The notes under the pieces: generated by a model
Databases searched by the model: none
Told to the model about the DNA's origin: nothing
What the model saw: only the letters and a program-made list of their open reading frames with translations
Part shown: in pieces, positions 45,880 to 56,657 of the stretch
Layout of the letters: the number at the start of each line of letters is the position of its first letter
Numbering within the stretch: position 1 is the stretch's first letter
Translations under genes and position numbers: made by a program
Source of the DNA: Riptortus pedestris
Taxonomy: Eukaryota > Arthropoda > Insecta > Hemiptera > Alydidae
NCBI GenBank assembly: GCA_019009955.1
Contig: CM032233.1
Span: 123,483,501-123,547,500, forward strand
Length of the DNA: 64,000 nucleotides
Reading direction: 5' to 3'

Positions 45880-46485
45880 CTAGCTCAGATACCCGGCTTC
45901 GCCTGGGAATTGATTTGAGGCTGAATGGTGATGGTATTTTTTTGGCAAGGCTTTACTTTGCACAATATTTTGACATTAACCCGTCCCAGTGTTTAGGGTT
46001 AATACCCGTTGTTGGTATTTGTTAATAATAAAATTAATTTTTTATGTAAGTCTTCACTGTCCTCCAAATTGTCATATTTCCCGTCTCCTGTGCATTATGC
46101 ATAGATTTCATCTATTCAGGACAAAATATTAACATTGATTTGAATTAATTTTTCCAGCTGAGGTACCTGATAGTTCAAATAGGAATGAATTGTTGAGCAT
46201 ATCAATATTTCTACGCAAATTAGTTGCCCCACACATTGTTCCTAGAGAAATGTATAAAAAAAAAAAAGTTAATCTATATAACAAAGTAAACAACTTTTGT
46301 TATGTGCATGTTTGTCGAAAAACCCCCACTCCCGTTCTAACCTAAGAATTTTAATATAGCTTATAATCGTGGAAGAATTAACGCTAATTGAAATACCGAG
46401 TTTTGTTAAGTTCGGTTCAATCGTTAGCGCCCAATAAAATAGTTGACTCTCGCTTTAGTTTATAGTGTATATATCGTTTATAAGA
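45880..46485 (-). mobile_element. Helitron (CTAG-ended), 5'-truncated
   Basis: Minus strand ends CCCAGGCGAAGCCGGG hairpin, then CTAG|T at 45880-45883, beside (TA)n 45838-45870. The internal monomer is cut at about 46485 (tttataagagtttatactct). Close to 15103-15959 over its length. Confidence 0.8.
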
Positions 46486-47082
46486 GTTTATACTCTCCAA
46501 TGGTCTAGCTACTAATGACGAAATGAAAAAAAAAAAGAAAAAGAAAAAAAAAAAACCTTTATGTGCTTTGCAGCATTATGATTGGCCCAATCATTTTCTT
46601 CCCTATTGACAAGTGGTGTAATCTCCGAAAAGATTAAGATTTCATGGGAATGATCCATATTGACCTTCGCTGAATTCATTCATAGATGTAAATAGAGATG
46701 GTCCAGATCAACACCATCCTCCTACTTTTTTTTTTTATCTATTATGTGATAGTAGATCGTAAAAGTCATAATTGATAGCGTCATCCCACAACGTTTTTGA
46801 ATGTATCGCATCCAGTAAATATCTGTTGAAAATAATGTTTGGTATTTACGCTTCGAATAGGGTGAATAGTGAAAAAACACAAATGTATATATGTGTGTGT
46901 CTGGGGGGGGGGGTTGATAGATATTTTATAATTTTGTTCTTACAATTTATATAATAGAAATTTTCTTTGTATTTATTTATTAATTTAATTTTTTAAAAGT
47001 CGAAAACTATTTTATCCTTTATTACTCTGTAATTTCTTTATAAATTACGCTTTTATCATCGATTTATTATTTTTAATGGTAT
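46486..47082. other. AT-rich sequence with a HINE scrap
   Basis: A poly-A/AAAAG tract is at 46524-46555. A minus-strand HINE module scrap is at about 46750-46870 (aattgatagcgtcatcccac, aatgtttggtatttacgctt). The rest is unassigned. Confidence 0.45.
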
Positions 47083-47694
47083 TTGTTGTTTCTCCGTTGT
47101 GGACTGAGTTTGTTGTTCTATATTTTGAGTTTTTCTTCTACATGTTGCGTTTTTGTTCAATATGTTGAGTTTTTGATCTATATTTTGCGTTATTTCTTCT
47201 ATATGTTGAGTTTTTGTTCTATATGTTGCGTTTTTGATCTATATTTTCCGTTTTTCTTCTACATGTTGCAATTTTGTTCTATACATTACGTTTTTGTTTT
47301 ATATGTTGCATATCTGTTCTATATTTTCCGTTTTTCTTCTAAATGTTACGATTTAGTTCTATATGTTGCGTTTTTGTTCTATATTTTGCGTTTTTCTTCT
47401 ACATGTTGTGTTTTTGTTCTATATATTGGGTTTTGTTTTATATGTTGCGTTTTTGTTCTATATGTTGCGTTTTTGTTCTATATTTTGCGTTTTTCTTCTA
47501 AATGTTACGATTTAGTTCTATATGTTGCGTTTTTGTTCTATATTTTGCGTTTTTCTTCTACATGTTGCATTTTTGCTCTATATTTTGCGTTTTTCTTCTA
47601 CATGTTGCGTTTTTGTTCTATATATTGGGTTTTTGTTTTATATGTTGCGTTTTGTTCTACATGTTGCGTTTTTGTTCTATATTTTGCGTTGTAA
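47083..47694 (+). repeat. 20-bp minisatellite with higher-order repeat
   Basis: Units of about 20 bp (TGCGTTTTTGTTCTATATTT and TGCGTTTTTCTTCTACATGT types alternate), about 30 copies. A block with AAATGTTACGATTTAGTTCT occurs at 47341 and again at 47500, a period of 159 bp, so eight units form a higher-order unit. The 203-codon frame across it (FYILRFSSTCCVF..) results from the stop-free repeat and is not a gene. Confidence 0.95.
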
Positions 47695-48197
47695 TAATAT
47701 TTATATACAATTGGTTATTGGTACTATACAATTATTCAATCCGACGTATAATAGCGAAGATCTTTCAATTTTTTTGAAATTTAAATGAATTCATTTTAAA
47801 TGAGGTGTATGAGAACATATTGGTTATACAATTTAATACGTGCAGAAGGAAGTGGTGTCCAGATGATAGATTGTGTGGAATCCCAATAAGCTACCTAATT
47901 AAAGTCCATCACGCAGGGGCTGCGTTAACTAAGCACAGCAATGAAACAATATATTGAAATATGGATATTGGAATAAAGATATAACAACATTTATAGAACA
48001 TTAAATTCGAAATAAGAACGATTCTATAAAATCTTTCGATCCGACGCATAACAACGGAGATTCTCCCCCTCTAAACCCCCCCCCTCCCTCAGGTCCGATT
48101 TGGCCGTCACGAACTTGATCTTCCTTTTTACATATAACGTTTAAATATCGCGTTTAGTAATGATCAAACAAAACTTGCGACCACAAGAGCTTTAACA

Positions 48198-48253
<56 letters not shown>

Positions 48254-48256
<3 letters not shown>

Positions 48257-48446
48257 ATAAACAAACAAAATAAGCTGCCCTCTTTCTGAGGGTACCTATA
48301 CGATCAGCCTCCTAATCAGCCAGTGTATTATTATTTTTAGTTTTTAAATTTCATTTATATGGTATATGGGAATTTGGAATTTTATAAATTGAATGGAGCA
48401 AATTTTGGAGGTATCTCAGGTGAGAGTGCGGCTTAATATTCCATCT
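48254..48446 (-). repeat. R2-like LINE 3' UTR
   Basis: About 190 bp downstream of the coding remnant on the minus strand, ending with a small stem (CCCTC/GAGGG, loop agaaa, near 48279-48293) and a tail of ttgtttgtttatgttta before (TA)n of the host HINE. Confidence 0.6.
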
Positions 48447-49249
48447 TTAATTTTTAAATAAATGATGATTCACAATTGTAATCGATGATGTTATGATAAG
48501 TGTGGACAAGTCCTTTAGATCATCTTTTGCCAGAACATATTCTATTAATATCTTGAAGCATTTTTCATGGAGGACTCCTCTTGAACCAAACAGTAGTCCC
48601 ATAACCGTCCAGTCTTGGATTTGGTATTTTTTCAAAGAAATAGAGGCAACATGGTTCGTATATTGCTTTCTTCTCTTGGTCCACCTCATCTGCTTGATTT
48701 TTGTTCATCTCAAAACGGACAGTAGGATCCAGAATTAAGCCCTTCTTTTCATTTTTCTTGATGGCTACAATATCTGCTCTTCTCGGAGTGCCGTCTGAGG
48801 AATTGCAAGTCACCTCTTCGACTATATCCCAATCTGGGTGCTTCTTATTCAAGAGGTGAGTGATTTGAGTCCGCACTTTATGATGACGTGAATTACGCAT
48901 CTGCTCGCCCCATTGGCAGGAACCTAAGACATGGGGAAGGGTTTCAATCTCACTGCAATGCCTACAGTGGGTGTTGTCTAGGTTCCTTCCTGGGACAGAG
49001 CGAACTGGCACTAGATTCACGTTCATCTTCACTGCTGTTGTCCATTCTGATGAAGACAGCCCTTTTTTGACAGAAATCCACGAATAACAGGCCTGCCAGT
49101 AATTGAACGTTTCTACGCCTTTTCCTTTAGCTGGTAAAGAGCACCACTCGCTAAAGGATCTATGGCGTAGTTCTTGTCGCAAGTTTCTGGCACTGATATA
49201 TTCGTTCTTCTCTTTTGTAATATCAAGGGCTTTTAAGTAGTCCGATATT
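48447..49249 (-). pseudogene. R2-like LINE C-terminus with endonuclease domain, frameshifted
   Basis: The minus strand reads ISDYLKALDITKEKNEYISA at the truncated start, then a Cys/His cluster (CRHC...ETLPHVLGSC...RNSRHH) and the restriction-like endonuclease region (RRADIVAIKKNEKKGLILDP, TVRFEMN). The first frame ends at 48565. A neighbouring frame continues DWTVMGLLFGSRGVLHEK and LIITSSITIVNHHL, the expected C-terminal segment, so one frameshift lies near 48600-48640. The reverse transcriptase is absent. The domain order fits R2-type LINEs. Confidence 0.85.
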
Positions 49250-49387
49250 TTATATATATATAAAATTTTGAACGGACCTTATTTTCGTTATTTCCTGGTT
49301 AGTATCGATGGGCACTTGAAGAAATTTTTCAAAAATCCCATCAGGAGTACAACCTCAATAGCTGATTTCCCCTAAGGGAAATCTGCT

Positions 49388-49794
49388 AATAAAAGTAGGG
49401 TCGAGAGGGATATTGGAAGTTTCATTAGGAGTTGGAGTGTAACGGTCTGGGAAGGAGTAAAGCAGGAGCAGCTTCAAACGACACACTTACGCCCCAGCTC
49501 CTAGCCCTAAATACTCAGTAATATTTTCACCGTTGGTTTACATTTCATTTTATGTCTCAATAACGGTTAATTAGATGAGCTATAAATGCGCTACCAACCT
49601 CATAATGAAAACTCACAACTGGAATAGATGCTGCATCGTCTGCCTATTTCAGGTCGCATAGACGTTTTACATTAGAGCAGGAATTTATGATGATTAAATA
49701 TGAAATTGTAGTAGTCGTTATTAAACTATCTCCAAAAGTAATGGGCTTTCTATATCTGTGTTAATAGGCATTTAGAATAGAAGGCTCCCCAAAA
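49388..49794. other. Low-copy sequence, nothing recognised
   Basis: No element ends and no coding frame between two HINEs. Confidence 0.45.
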
Positions 49795-49872
49795 TGGAAA
49801 TGAACTATTGAGTTTGTATTCATGAGACGAGTTTCGAAAACTTTCATCAAAATATCTCCCGATCCTACCTAG
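49795..49872 (+). repeat. HINE 5' block fragment
   Basis: aactattgagtttgtattca, gagacgagtttcgaaaactt and cgatcctacctag match the plus-strand 5' block without its palindrome. It ends where a minus-strand HINE begins. Confidence 0.65.
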
Positions 49873-50503
49873 TTAAAACAAAGTCCGTCACGCAGGGGCT
49901 GCGTAATCTAAGCAGATTTCCCTCGTGAAGATTAATAATAGATAAACTTACATACTGCTAATACAACACCACCGTGAATAAATACAAACGGTAATAAGAA
50001 ATCTTTCCCCTGCCGGCGGGAAACGTCTCAAATGTAAACAAACAGGTCTGCCAACGTCTCAACCGAAAGAAAAACAATAACTGAAACATATCAAAGTATA
50101 ACATATTCATTTTATTGAAAACTATGTCCAAACTTAGTACTGTAATTTATAATGAATCAGAATAATTTTTACCTCAATCAATCAAATTTTAGTAGTCCAA
50201 GAATTTAGGACGGGGAGGGGGGATCACAAGAATATATTTGAATCTATCTCGTATAATGAAGGTCTCTGGAAAACAATATTTGGTATTTAAGCTTCAAATT
50301 ATGTGGTTTATTATATAACAGAGTATTGTTTATGTAACACGAGTAGAAGTGAGGGTTTACTGAAAGCTGAAAACTGACAAATGCAAATATCTTGGTTAAT
50401 ATTCAAGATAGAGAATAAATGTATATAAAAATATTTATAGTAAATTAAATTTGCAATATTCTATACTATTTTTCGATCCGACGTATGATAACTGAGATAT
50501 TTC

Positions 50504-50536
<33 letters not shown>

Positions 50537-50571
50537 TATATATATATATATAACAACAGGAATGGTTGTTA

Positions 50572-50610
<39 letters not shown>

Positions 50611-51035
50611 GTAACCTCTGTCTGTACATTGATTTTTTTCGCGAAATTTCACGATAACTTTTCGTTTCACATTTCATAGACACCATAACTGCATTTTGTT
50701 TCTTTGGTGTCTGTTTGTTTGTTTGTTTGTTTGTTTATTTGTTTCTTTGTTTGTTACCTTTTCACGCATAAACGGCTGAACCGAATTTTATGAAACTTGG
50801 TATGTATATTACTACTAGCCCAACTTAGACTTTAGGCTATATTAATATTCTCTAAGTCAAACAGGAGTGGGGGTTATAAGGGAGACCTTAAATTAAAAAT
50901 AGCGATATTTCGTTTCCTATAGCTTTTTCAGCAAATATGCACATAACAAAAGTTGTTTATTTTGTAATTTAGAGTAACTTTTGTTATATGCACTTTTGCC
51001 GTATACGGAAGTATAAATGCGGGTATCTGAGCTAG
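50572..51035 (+). mobile_element. Helitron, internally deleted (464 bp)
   Basis: 5' end A|TCTATATATATA, the conserved block aaaattgtaacctctgtctg, a (TTTG)n tract at 50709-50756 and part of one monomer, then a jump to GCGGGTATCTGAGCTAG|T. The 3' hairpin's first arm is deleted. Both target bases (A before TC, T after CTAG) fit Helitron insertion. Confidence 0.75.
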
Positions 51036-51289
51036 TAACATAATAAATATAAGAATAAAAATAGCAACATAGGAATAACTTTAACACAACACAACAATAA
51101 TTATAATTTAAAATAACAAGACAATGATTGTAATAGTACATAGCAATAACTATTGTAAAATAATATAAGTTGCAATAACATAGTGGTAAGTGGCAATAAC
51201 ATATATTTAATAAAACATAGCAATAATTGTAATAGTGCATACCAATAACTATTGTAAAATAATATAACTACAGTTCAACAATTATAATA
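51036..51289. repeat. AATA/CAATAA-rich duplicated sequence
   Basis: Contains two copies (about 51120 and 51224) of a segment with attgtaatag and accaataactattgtaaaa-type sequence roughly 105 bp apart. Probably the distal part of the PX repeat. The minus-strand frame over it (YYNYCYV..) is low complexity. Confidence 0.5.
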
Positions 51290-51617
51290 TAGTTTAACAA
51301 ACAAAGACACCATACTATAAATATATAAAACATACAAAAGGCTGTGACCCTGCTATGTAAACAAAACAAGGAAGGTTACTATAACCCTAGTCATAGTGCA
51401 ATAAGAATGTATAATAGTTTATAGATTATTTAGTCTTGGTAAGTAATAATAAGAAAAAACACCCTTTTACAATAATATGTAATAACAAAGTGCAATATTA
51501 TAAAGTAGTACATGTAATTTTACAGCCCTGAAGAAGAGAAAATAAAGATTCTCGAAATATCGGCATAAACTAAGATTTATTTCACCAACATTGACCAAAA
51601 CTCCGAGAAGAATAACA

Positions 51618-51625
<8 letters not shown>
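51290..51625 (+). mobile_element. Penelope-like or LINE-like repeat PX, copy 3
   Basis: Begins with ataatatagtttaacaaaca, has the arm gctatgtaaacaaaacaagg and the tail ctgaagaagag..ttctcgaaa (51528-51557; stem GAGAA/TTCTC), and ends accaaaactccgagaagaat. This is the copy with the best-paired stem. Confidence 0.55.
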
Positions 51626-51693
<68 letters not shown>

Positions 51694-51801
51694 ATATATA
51701 TTTATATAATTTTGAACGGACCTCATTTTCGTCATCTCCTGGGTAAAATCGATGGATATTTGAAGAAATTGTTCGTAAATCGCGTCATGAGTACGTGACC
51801 A

Positions 51802-52340
51802 GTCCGGCTGCGCAAACTATGCAATGTCCCACATGCTGGTAAAACACACTTGTGATCTAATTTCTTCATATTTTGTATTTCTATCTAAAAAAAACAACTA
51901 ATGATTAGAAGGGACGGGGGGAGGGGGGGCTGAAACTGAAGGCTGAAAGCAAGAAAGTTCCAATAACTCGCTTAATACTTGAGTTACGAAAACATTCATA
52001 GGACAACAATTGTAGCGCATCTGTAGTTAAACAAGACTGGTTTTATAAGACTAACTATAACGGAGATATTTTGAATTTTCGAATCCCCTCCCTCGTCAAA
52101 ACACCCACCATTCCAGGTGATTTCAGCCTATAAAAAATAAGATTTTCTGGATTCAGTGAACCCCCACTTCTACTCACCTGATTTTTACATAGTATGGTAA
52201 AATATAGGGGAAGAAGAAATAATCAAAAGTGTGTCATACCAGCACATGGCAAGAGTGCTAATGCTCTTCTCTATTTCAGAGTCTTTATTCAGGAGTAAGA
52301 CGTACTTGCACTAACCTTAACTGTTTATTTCAACAGAAAC
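51802..52340 (-). mobile_element. Old HINE 3' part, interrupted by a Helitron
   Basis: AGTCCGGCTGCGCAAACTATG, written to class, with one hairpin arm lost, then module 1 (ctgaaagcaagaaagttcca, aacaagactggttttataag) and another, plus-oriented scrap near 52150-52230. It stops where the Helitron begins at about 52353. Confidence 0.65.
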
Positions 52341-52352
52341 TATTTTTATTAC

Positions 52353-52355
52353 TCA

Positions 52356-52401
<46 letters not shown>

Positions 52402-53476
52402 GTAATCTCTGTCTGTACATTGATTTTTTTCGCGAAATTTCACGATAACTTTTCGTTTCACACGTCATAGACACCATAACTGCATTTTGTTTCTTTCGTG
52501 TAAGTTTGTTTGTTTGTTTGTTTGTTACCTTTTCACTCATAAACGGCTTAACCGAATTTTATGAAACTTGGTATGTATATTACTACTATCCCAACTTAGA
52601 CTTTAGGCTATATTAATATTCTCTAAGACGAACAGGAGTGGGGGTTATAAGGGAGGCCTGAAATTAAAAATAGCGATATTTCGTTTCCTATTGCTTTTTC
52701 AGCAAATATGCACATAACAAAAGTTGTTTATTATGTAATTTAGAGTAACATTTGTTATATAAACTTTTGCCGTATAGGGAAGTATAAATGAGTTATACGC
52801 TAAAAACTATAGCGGGAGTCCACAATTTTATTTGGCACAAAAGACTCAACCGAACTAAACCAAACTCGCTATGTGAATTAATACTAACGATTTCCTTATA
52901 ATAAGCCATACTAACATTTCAATAGACGGGCAGGAGTGGGGGTTATAAGGGAAGCCTGAAATTAAAAATAGCGATATTTCGTTTCCTATTGGTTTATCCG
53001 CAAATATAAACATAACAAAAGTTGTTTATTTTGTTATTTGGAGTAACTTTTGTTATATACACTTTTGTCGTATACCTAAGTATAAATGAGTTGTTAGCGG
53101 GAGCCAACAATTTTATTGGGCACTAACGGCTGAACCAACATAACTCTTTATGTCAATTAGCATTAATTCTTCCATGATTATAAGTTATATTAAAATTTTT
53201 AGGTTCGAACGGGAGGGGGGTTATAAGGGAGGCCTGAAATAAAAATTCACCATATTTACATGTATAAGAGACGGGAAAAATAAAAAAATCGAAGACAGTG
53301 AAGCCTTATCGAACAAATAATTCTATTATTAGCAAATTCATGGCAACGACGGGTATCAATCCTAAACAATGGGACGGGTAAATGTCAAAATATTGTGCAA
53401 TGTAAAGCGTGCTAAAAAATACCATCACCATTCAGCCTCAAATCAATTCCCGGGCGAAGCCGAGTATATGAGCTAG
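52353..53476 (+). mobile_element. Helitron, nearly complete (about 1.1 kb)
   Basis: (TA)n at 52359-52396, 5' block (ttttttcgcgaaatttcacg), (TTTG)n, ttaccttttcactcataaac, then monomers with acaaaagttgtttatt at about 52717 and 53015 (298 bp apart). The 3' hairpin is CCCGGGCGAAGCCGAG and the end CTAG|T at 53473-53476. The 5' dinucleotide is not clear (ctcatgatatat), so the start is approximate. Confidence 0.78.
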
Positions 53477-53494
53477 TATACATATATATATATA

Positions 53495-53539
<45 letters not shown>

Positions 53540-53588
53540 ACCTCAAGAGGGAAATCTGCTTAGTTTAGGCAACCCCTGCGTGACGGAC
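53477..53588 (+). repeat. (TA)n joined to a HINE 3' terminus
   Basis: A TA-rich tract passes directly into GGGAAATCTGCTTAGTTTAG-type sequence and CCCCTGCGTGACGGAC at 53588. The entire core is missing, so the deletion ran from microsatellite to subterminal repeat. Confidence 0.75.
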
Positions 53589-54313
53589 TTTTTTACTTCA
53601 CGAGTATAATATTAATGACTGCGAATGCGCTGTGCAAGTTAAAGGACATTTCGTTCGTTATATTGTGAAACATTTCATGGATAGTTTAATCAAATCTTTA
53701 TATTTCCAGGAGGAACCATTTCTACTTCAACCTATCAACAACTGGTAACACAGTATACCCCCCCCCCCCAATGAAGTGTGGGTAAAAGAAATTTTAAATT
53801 TGGAAATATAACAACCATTACTTTAAAAAGTCGTGCTATATATTTACATGTGAATAAAAGTACGAATGAGTGACATACAGTTAGACAAACACGCTGATGG
53901 GACTCTATGTTGTCGAAGAAAAAAAATTAAAAATGATAAAGACACTTTTAATATCATTTCATAAAAAAAAAGTATAATGATTGCAAGATTATTTAAAACC
54001 TTATGTAAAAAAAATATGAAAAAATAAATGAATTATATAATATTAGGGTGGGTTAGTACTAATGTCAACCTTGCCTAATTTAAATGAGGGCAAAGCTCTC
54101 TAACATAGCTGTGCCTCCATCGCCTCAAATTCCCAAACATTAACTCCAAACTAATCTCAGGATGAACTTATTAGATTGTTTTCGAGTCTTAATTTTCACA
54201 CCGGCTCCATCGCAATTATTGGAATTAGAAAATTTTGTCACATATAAAAGAGACCGCGTAAACACCTCCAAGACTGATTACAACGTAACTAATTAATTAC
54301 CAAAAATAAAAAA
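53589..54313. other. Low-copy sequence, nothing recognised
   Basis: Includes a C-run at 53760-53769 and several A-runs. No element ends and no coding frame of note. Confidence 0.45.
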
Positions 54314-54695
54314 CGTCAAGCAGGGGTTGTGTTAACTAAGCAGATTTCCCACGTGCTTAACGAATTTGCATTTATCTCAATACCTAAAAGTTCAATGAGA
54401 ACATTATTGTGTATTCAGGCTACAAACAAAGTGCTTCATAATATAACAGCTTATTGTTATTGCGACATGAGTAGAAGTGGGGGTTTACTGAAGATCGAAA
54501 AAACTAAAAAAAAATGCAAATATCTCAGTTAATAATCAAGATAATGAAAAAATGTACATAACAACATTTATAGAACATTGCATGAGCACTTAGGTGGGTT
54601 TATACAATTTTTCGATTTGACGTATAATAACGGACATCATCTCCTGGGCAGGATCGAAGAACATTAGAGGAAATTTTTCGAAAATTGTTTCTTGA
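54314..54695 (-). mobile_element. HINE copy with central deletion
   Basis: Decayed 3' terminus (CGTCAAGCAGGGGTTGTG), core to ttgacgtataataacggaca, then directly the 5' block (tcatctcctgggcaggatcg) to tttttcgaaaattg. The microsatellite and the end of the core are deleted, and the terminal palindrome is missing. Confidence 0.75.
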
Positions 54696-54728
54696 ATCTC
54701 CTTCTTCTTTGGCCTAAGTAGAGGTTTT

Positions 54729-54851
54729 AGCAGATTTTCCTTAAAGGAAGTCAGCTATTGAGGTTCTACTCATGACGCGATTCTCGAAAAATTTCTTCAA
54801 ATGTCCATCGATCCTACTTAGTAGATGGCGAAAATGAGGTCCGTTCAAAAT

Positions 54852-54907
<56 letters not shown>

Positions 54908-54918
54908 TGTGTGCGCGT

Positions 54919-54965
<47 letters not shown>

Positions 54966-55017
54966 CGCGCGTGTGTGTGCGCGTGTATGTGTGTGTGTGT
55001 GTGTGTGCGTGTGTGCG

Positions 55018-55064
<47 letters not shown>

Positions 55065-55512
55065 TGTCTGTTACCACTCTAGTGGTTGAAATTTTGGTTT
55101 AATCGTTACCAAACTCGATATTTAATCGTTTTATGTAAAAAGGAAGACCACTGGGAAGGGGATTTAGTGGAGAGGAATATCGAAAATTCTTAATATCTCC
55201 GTTATTATGCGTTGAATCGAAAAATTGTATTAAAACCAATCTTATTGAAAATGTAATGTTCTATAAATATTGTTATGCACGTATTTTCACTATCGTGATT
55301 ATTAATCGAGATATTTTTGCATTTTATAATTTTCGGTCTTCAGTAAACCCCCCTCCAGCTAATGTCATATTAACAATAAGCTGTTATATAATGAAGCACA
55401 TTATTTGAATCCTAAATATTGTTCTCATTGGACTTTTAATTTTGAAGTTAAATGCAAATACGTGGCACATGTGGAAAATCTGCTTAGTTTGCGCAGCCCC
55501 TGCGTGACGGAC
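54729..55512 (+). mobile_element. HINE copy with a 200-bp (GT)n tract
   Basis: AGCAGATTTTCCTTAAAGG at 54729 to GCAGCCCCTGCGTGACGGAC at 55512. The usual (TA)n is a short ATATATATATAT followed by (GT)n with ATGT and GCGC interruptions at 54865-55063. The core and 3' region are otherwise ordinary. Frames reading VCVCVC or THTHTH are artefacts. Confidence 0.9.
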
Positions 55513-56049
55513 GTTTTTAGACCTGCATGTAGTTTTGTATGTCTATACAATTCACTTCTTATATGTTCTTGTTCTCAGAGCTATTTGTAAGAGTCCGCTT
55601 GAGCGTATTGTCAGTTCTGAAAGCTGTGGAGTTCTTTCTACTTGACTCTCTGCCTTAAGTGAGGACGAATTAATCTTGTGGAGACTTCCCCTGAATGATG
55701 CCCTTCAGCCCGGGTATGAGGGAGTGTAGATTAGTCCGAGAGATATTGGTGGGAGGGTAGAAAGTAAAGGGAGAGACAATCGCCGGCTCCTAGAGACGGT
55801 GTAATGAGGGAGAAAGCATTCGGCCCCGAATTTGCCACATAAAAGCCCCAATTCTAATATGATCTTATCAAGCAACTATTTCTCCTGAATCAAGGTACTG
55901 AGCAAAATCTTCCTTCACCTCACTCCAAACGCCATCCGGCATGATTACCTTCATGTCCTAACATTATTTCTAATAACTGATCCCACCAATTCTTTGTCCT
56001 GTACACCCACAACTGAACATGTACGGAAATTGTAAATCGAATGTAAAAC
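55513..56049. other. Low-copy sequence, nothing recognised
   Basis: GC content is locally higher (55680-55830) but no repeat or gene motif is seen. Confidence 0.45.
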
Positions 56050-56602
56050 GTCCGTCACGCAGGGGCTGCGTAAACTAAGCAGATTTCCCATCTTCTGGTA
56101 TGACACGCTTGTGATCTCATTTCACCACATATTCTCTATTTATATATAAAGTCGATGAGTAGAATAGGGGGGGGGGGGTACTGAAGGCATAAAACAAGAA
56201 AAACCAGTACTCGCTTAATACTTGACGTAAGAAAAAATGAATAGAACAACAACTGGAGAACATCAATAGTTTAACAAGATTGGTTCTATAACATTTTACG
56301 ATCCGACTTATAATAACGTAGATATTTATAATTTTTAGTCGCCTCACTTCTAAACCCCATTCCAGGCCTGATTTCCGGATCAATTACAATTATGATCATT
56401 AGCGTTGACTGAAACTGTTAAATATTGATAAATATGGTATAGTTCAGATAACTATTATCGAGTAAGGAACGAAAAATCATAATTGATGATCTTATCTCAT
56501 AACGTATTTGCATGTACCTCCCAAATTAAAAGTTCAATGAAAACAATATATTGTATTTAACCTTAGAATGAAGTGGTTCATGATATAACACCTTTCTGTT
56601 AA

Positions 56603-56657
<55 letters not shown>

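Larger units (their letters stand above)
47904..49387 (-). mobile_element. HINE with an R2-like LINE inside its microsatellite
   Basis: 3' end GTCCATCACGCAGGGGCTGC at 47904; core to (TA)n 48199-48253; LINE at 48254-49249; (TA)n, then the 5' block from ttttgaacggaccttatttt to GGGAAATCTGCT at 49387. The subterminal repeat is truncated (aagcacagc). Removing the LINE restores an ordinary ~490-bp HINE. Confidence 0.85.
49883..51797 (-). mobile_element. HINE (~950-bp form) with Helitron and PX repeat nested
   Basis: GTCCGTCACGCAGGGGCTGC at 49883; the core runs to gagatatttcgaat at 50505, where (TA)n begins and about 150 bp of core are missing. A Helitron (50572-51035) and a PX repeat (51290-51625) follow, then (TA)n(GA)n and the 5' block (ttttgaacggacctcatttt to cgcgtcatgagtacg). 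The terminal palindrome is replaced by the next HINE end at 51802. Confidence 0.75.

Noticed and set aside
47083..47694. 203-residue F/Y/C-rich ORF as a membrane protein
   Set aside because: It follows entirely from a 20-bp repeat with no stop codons; two other frames are equally open.
54814..55102. Cys-Val-rich or His-Thr-rich ORFs
   Set aside because: They are products of the (GT)n tract on either strand.
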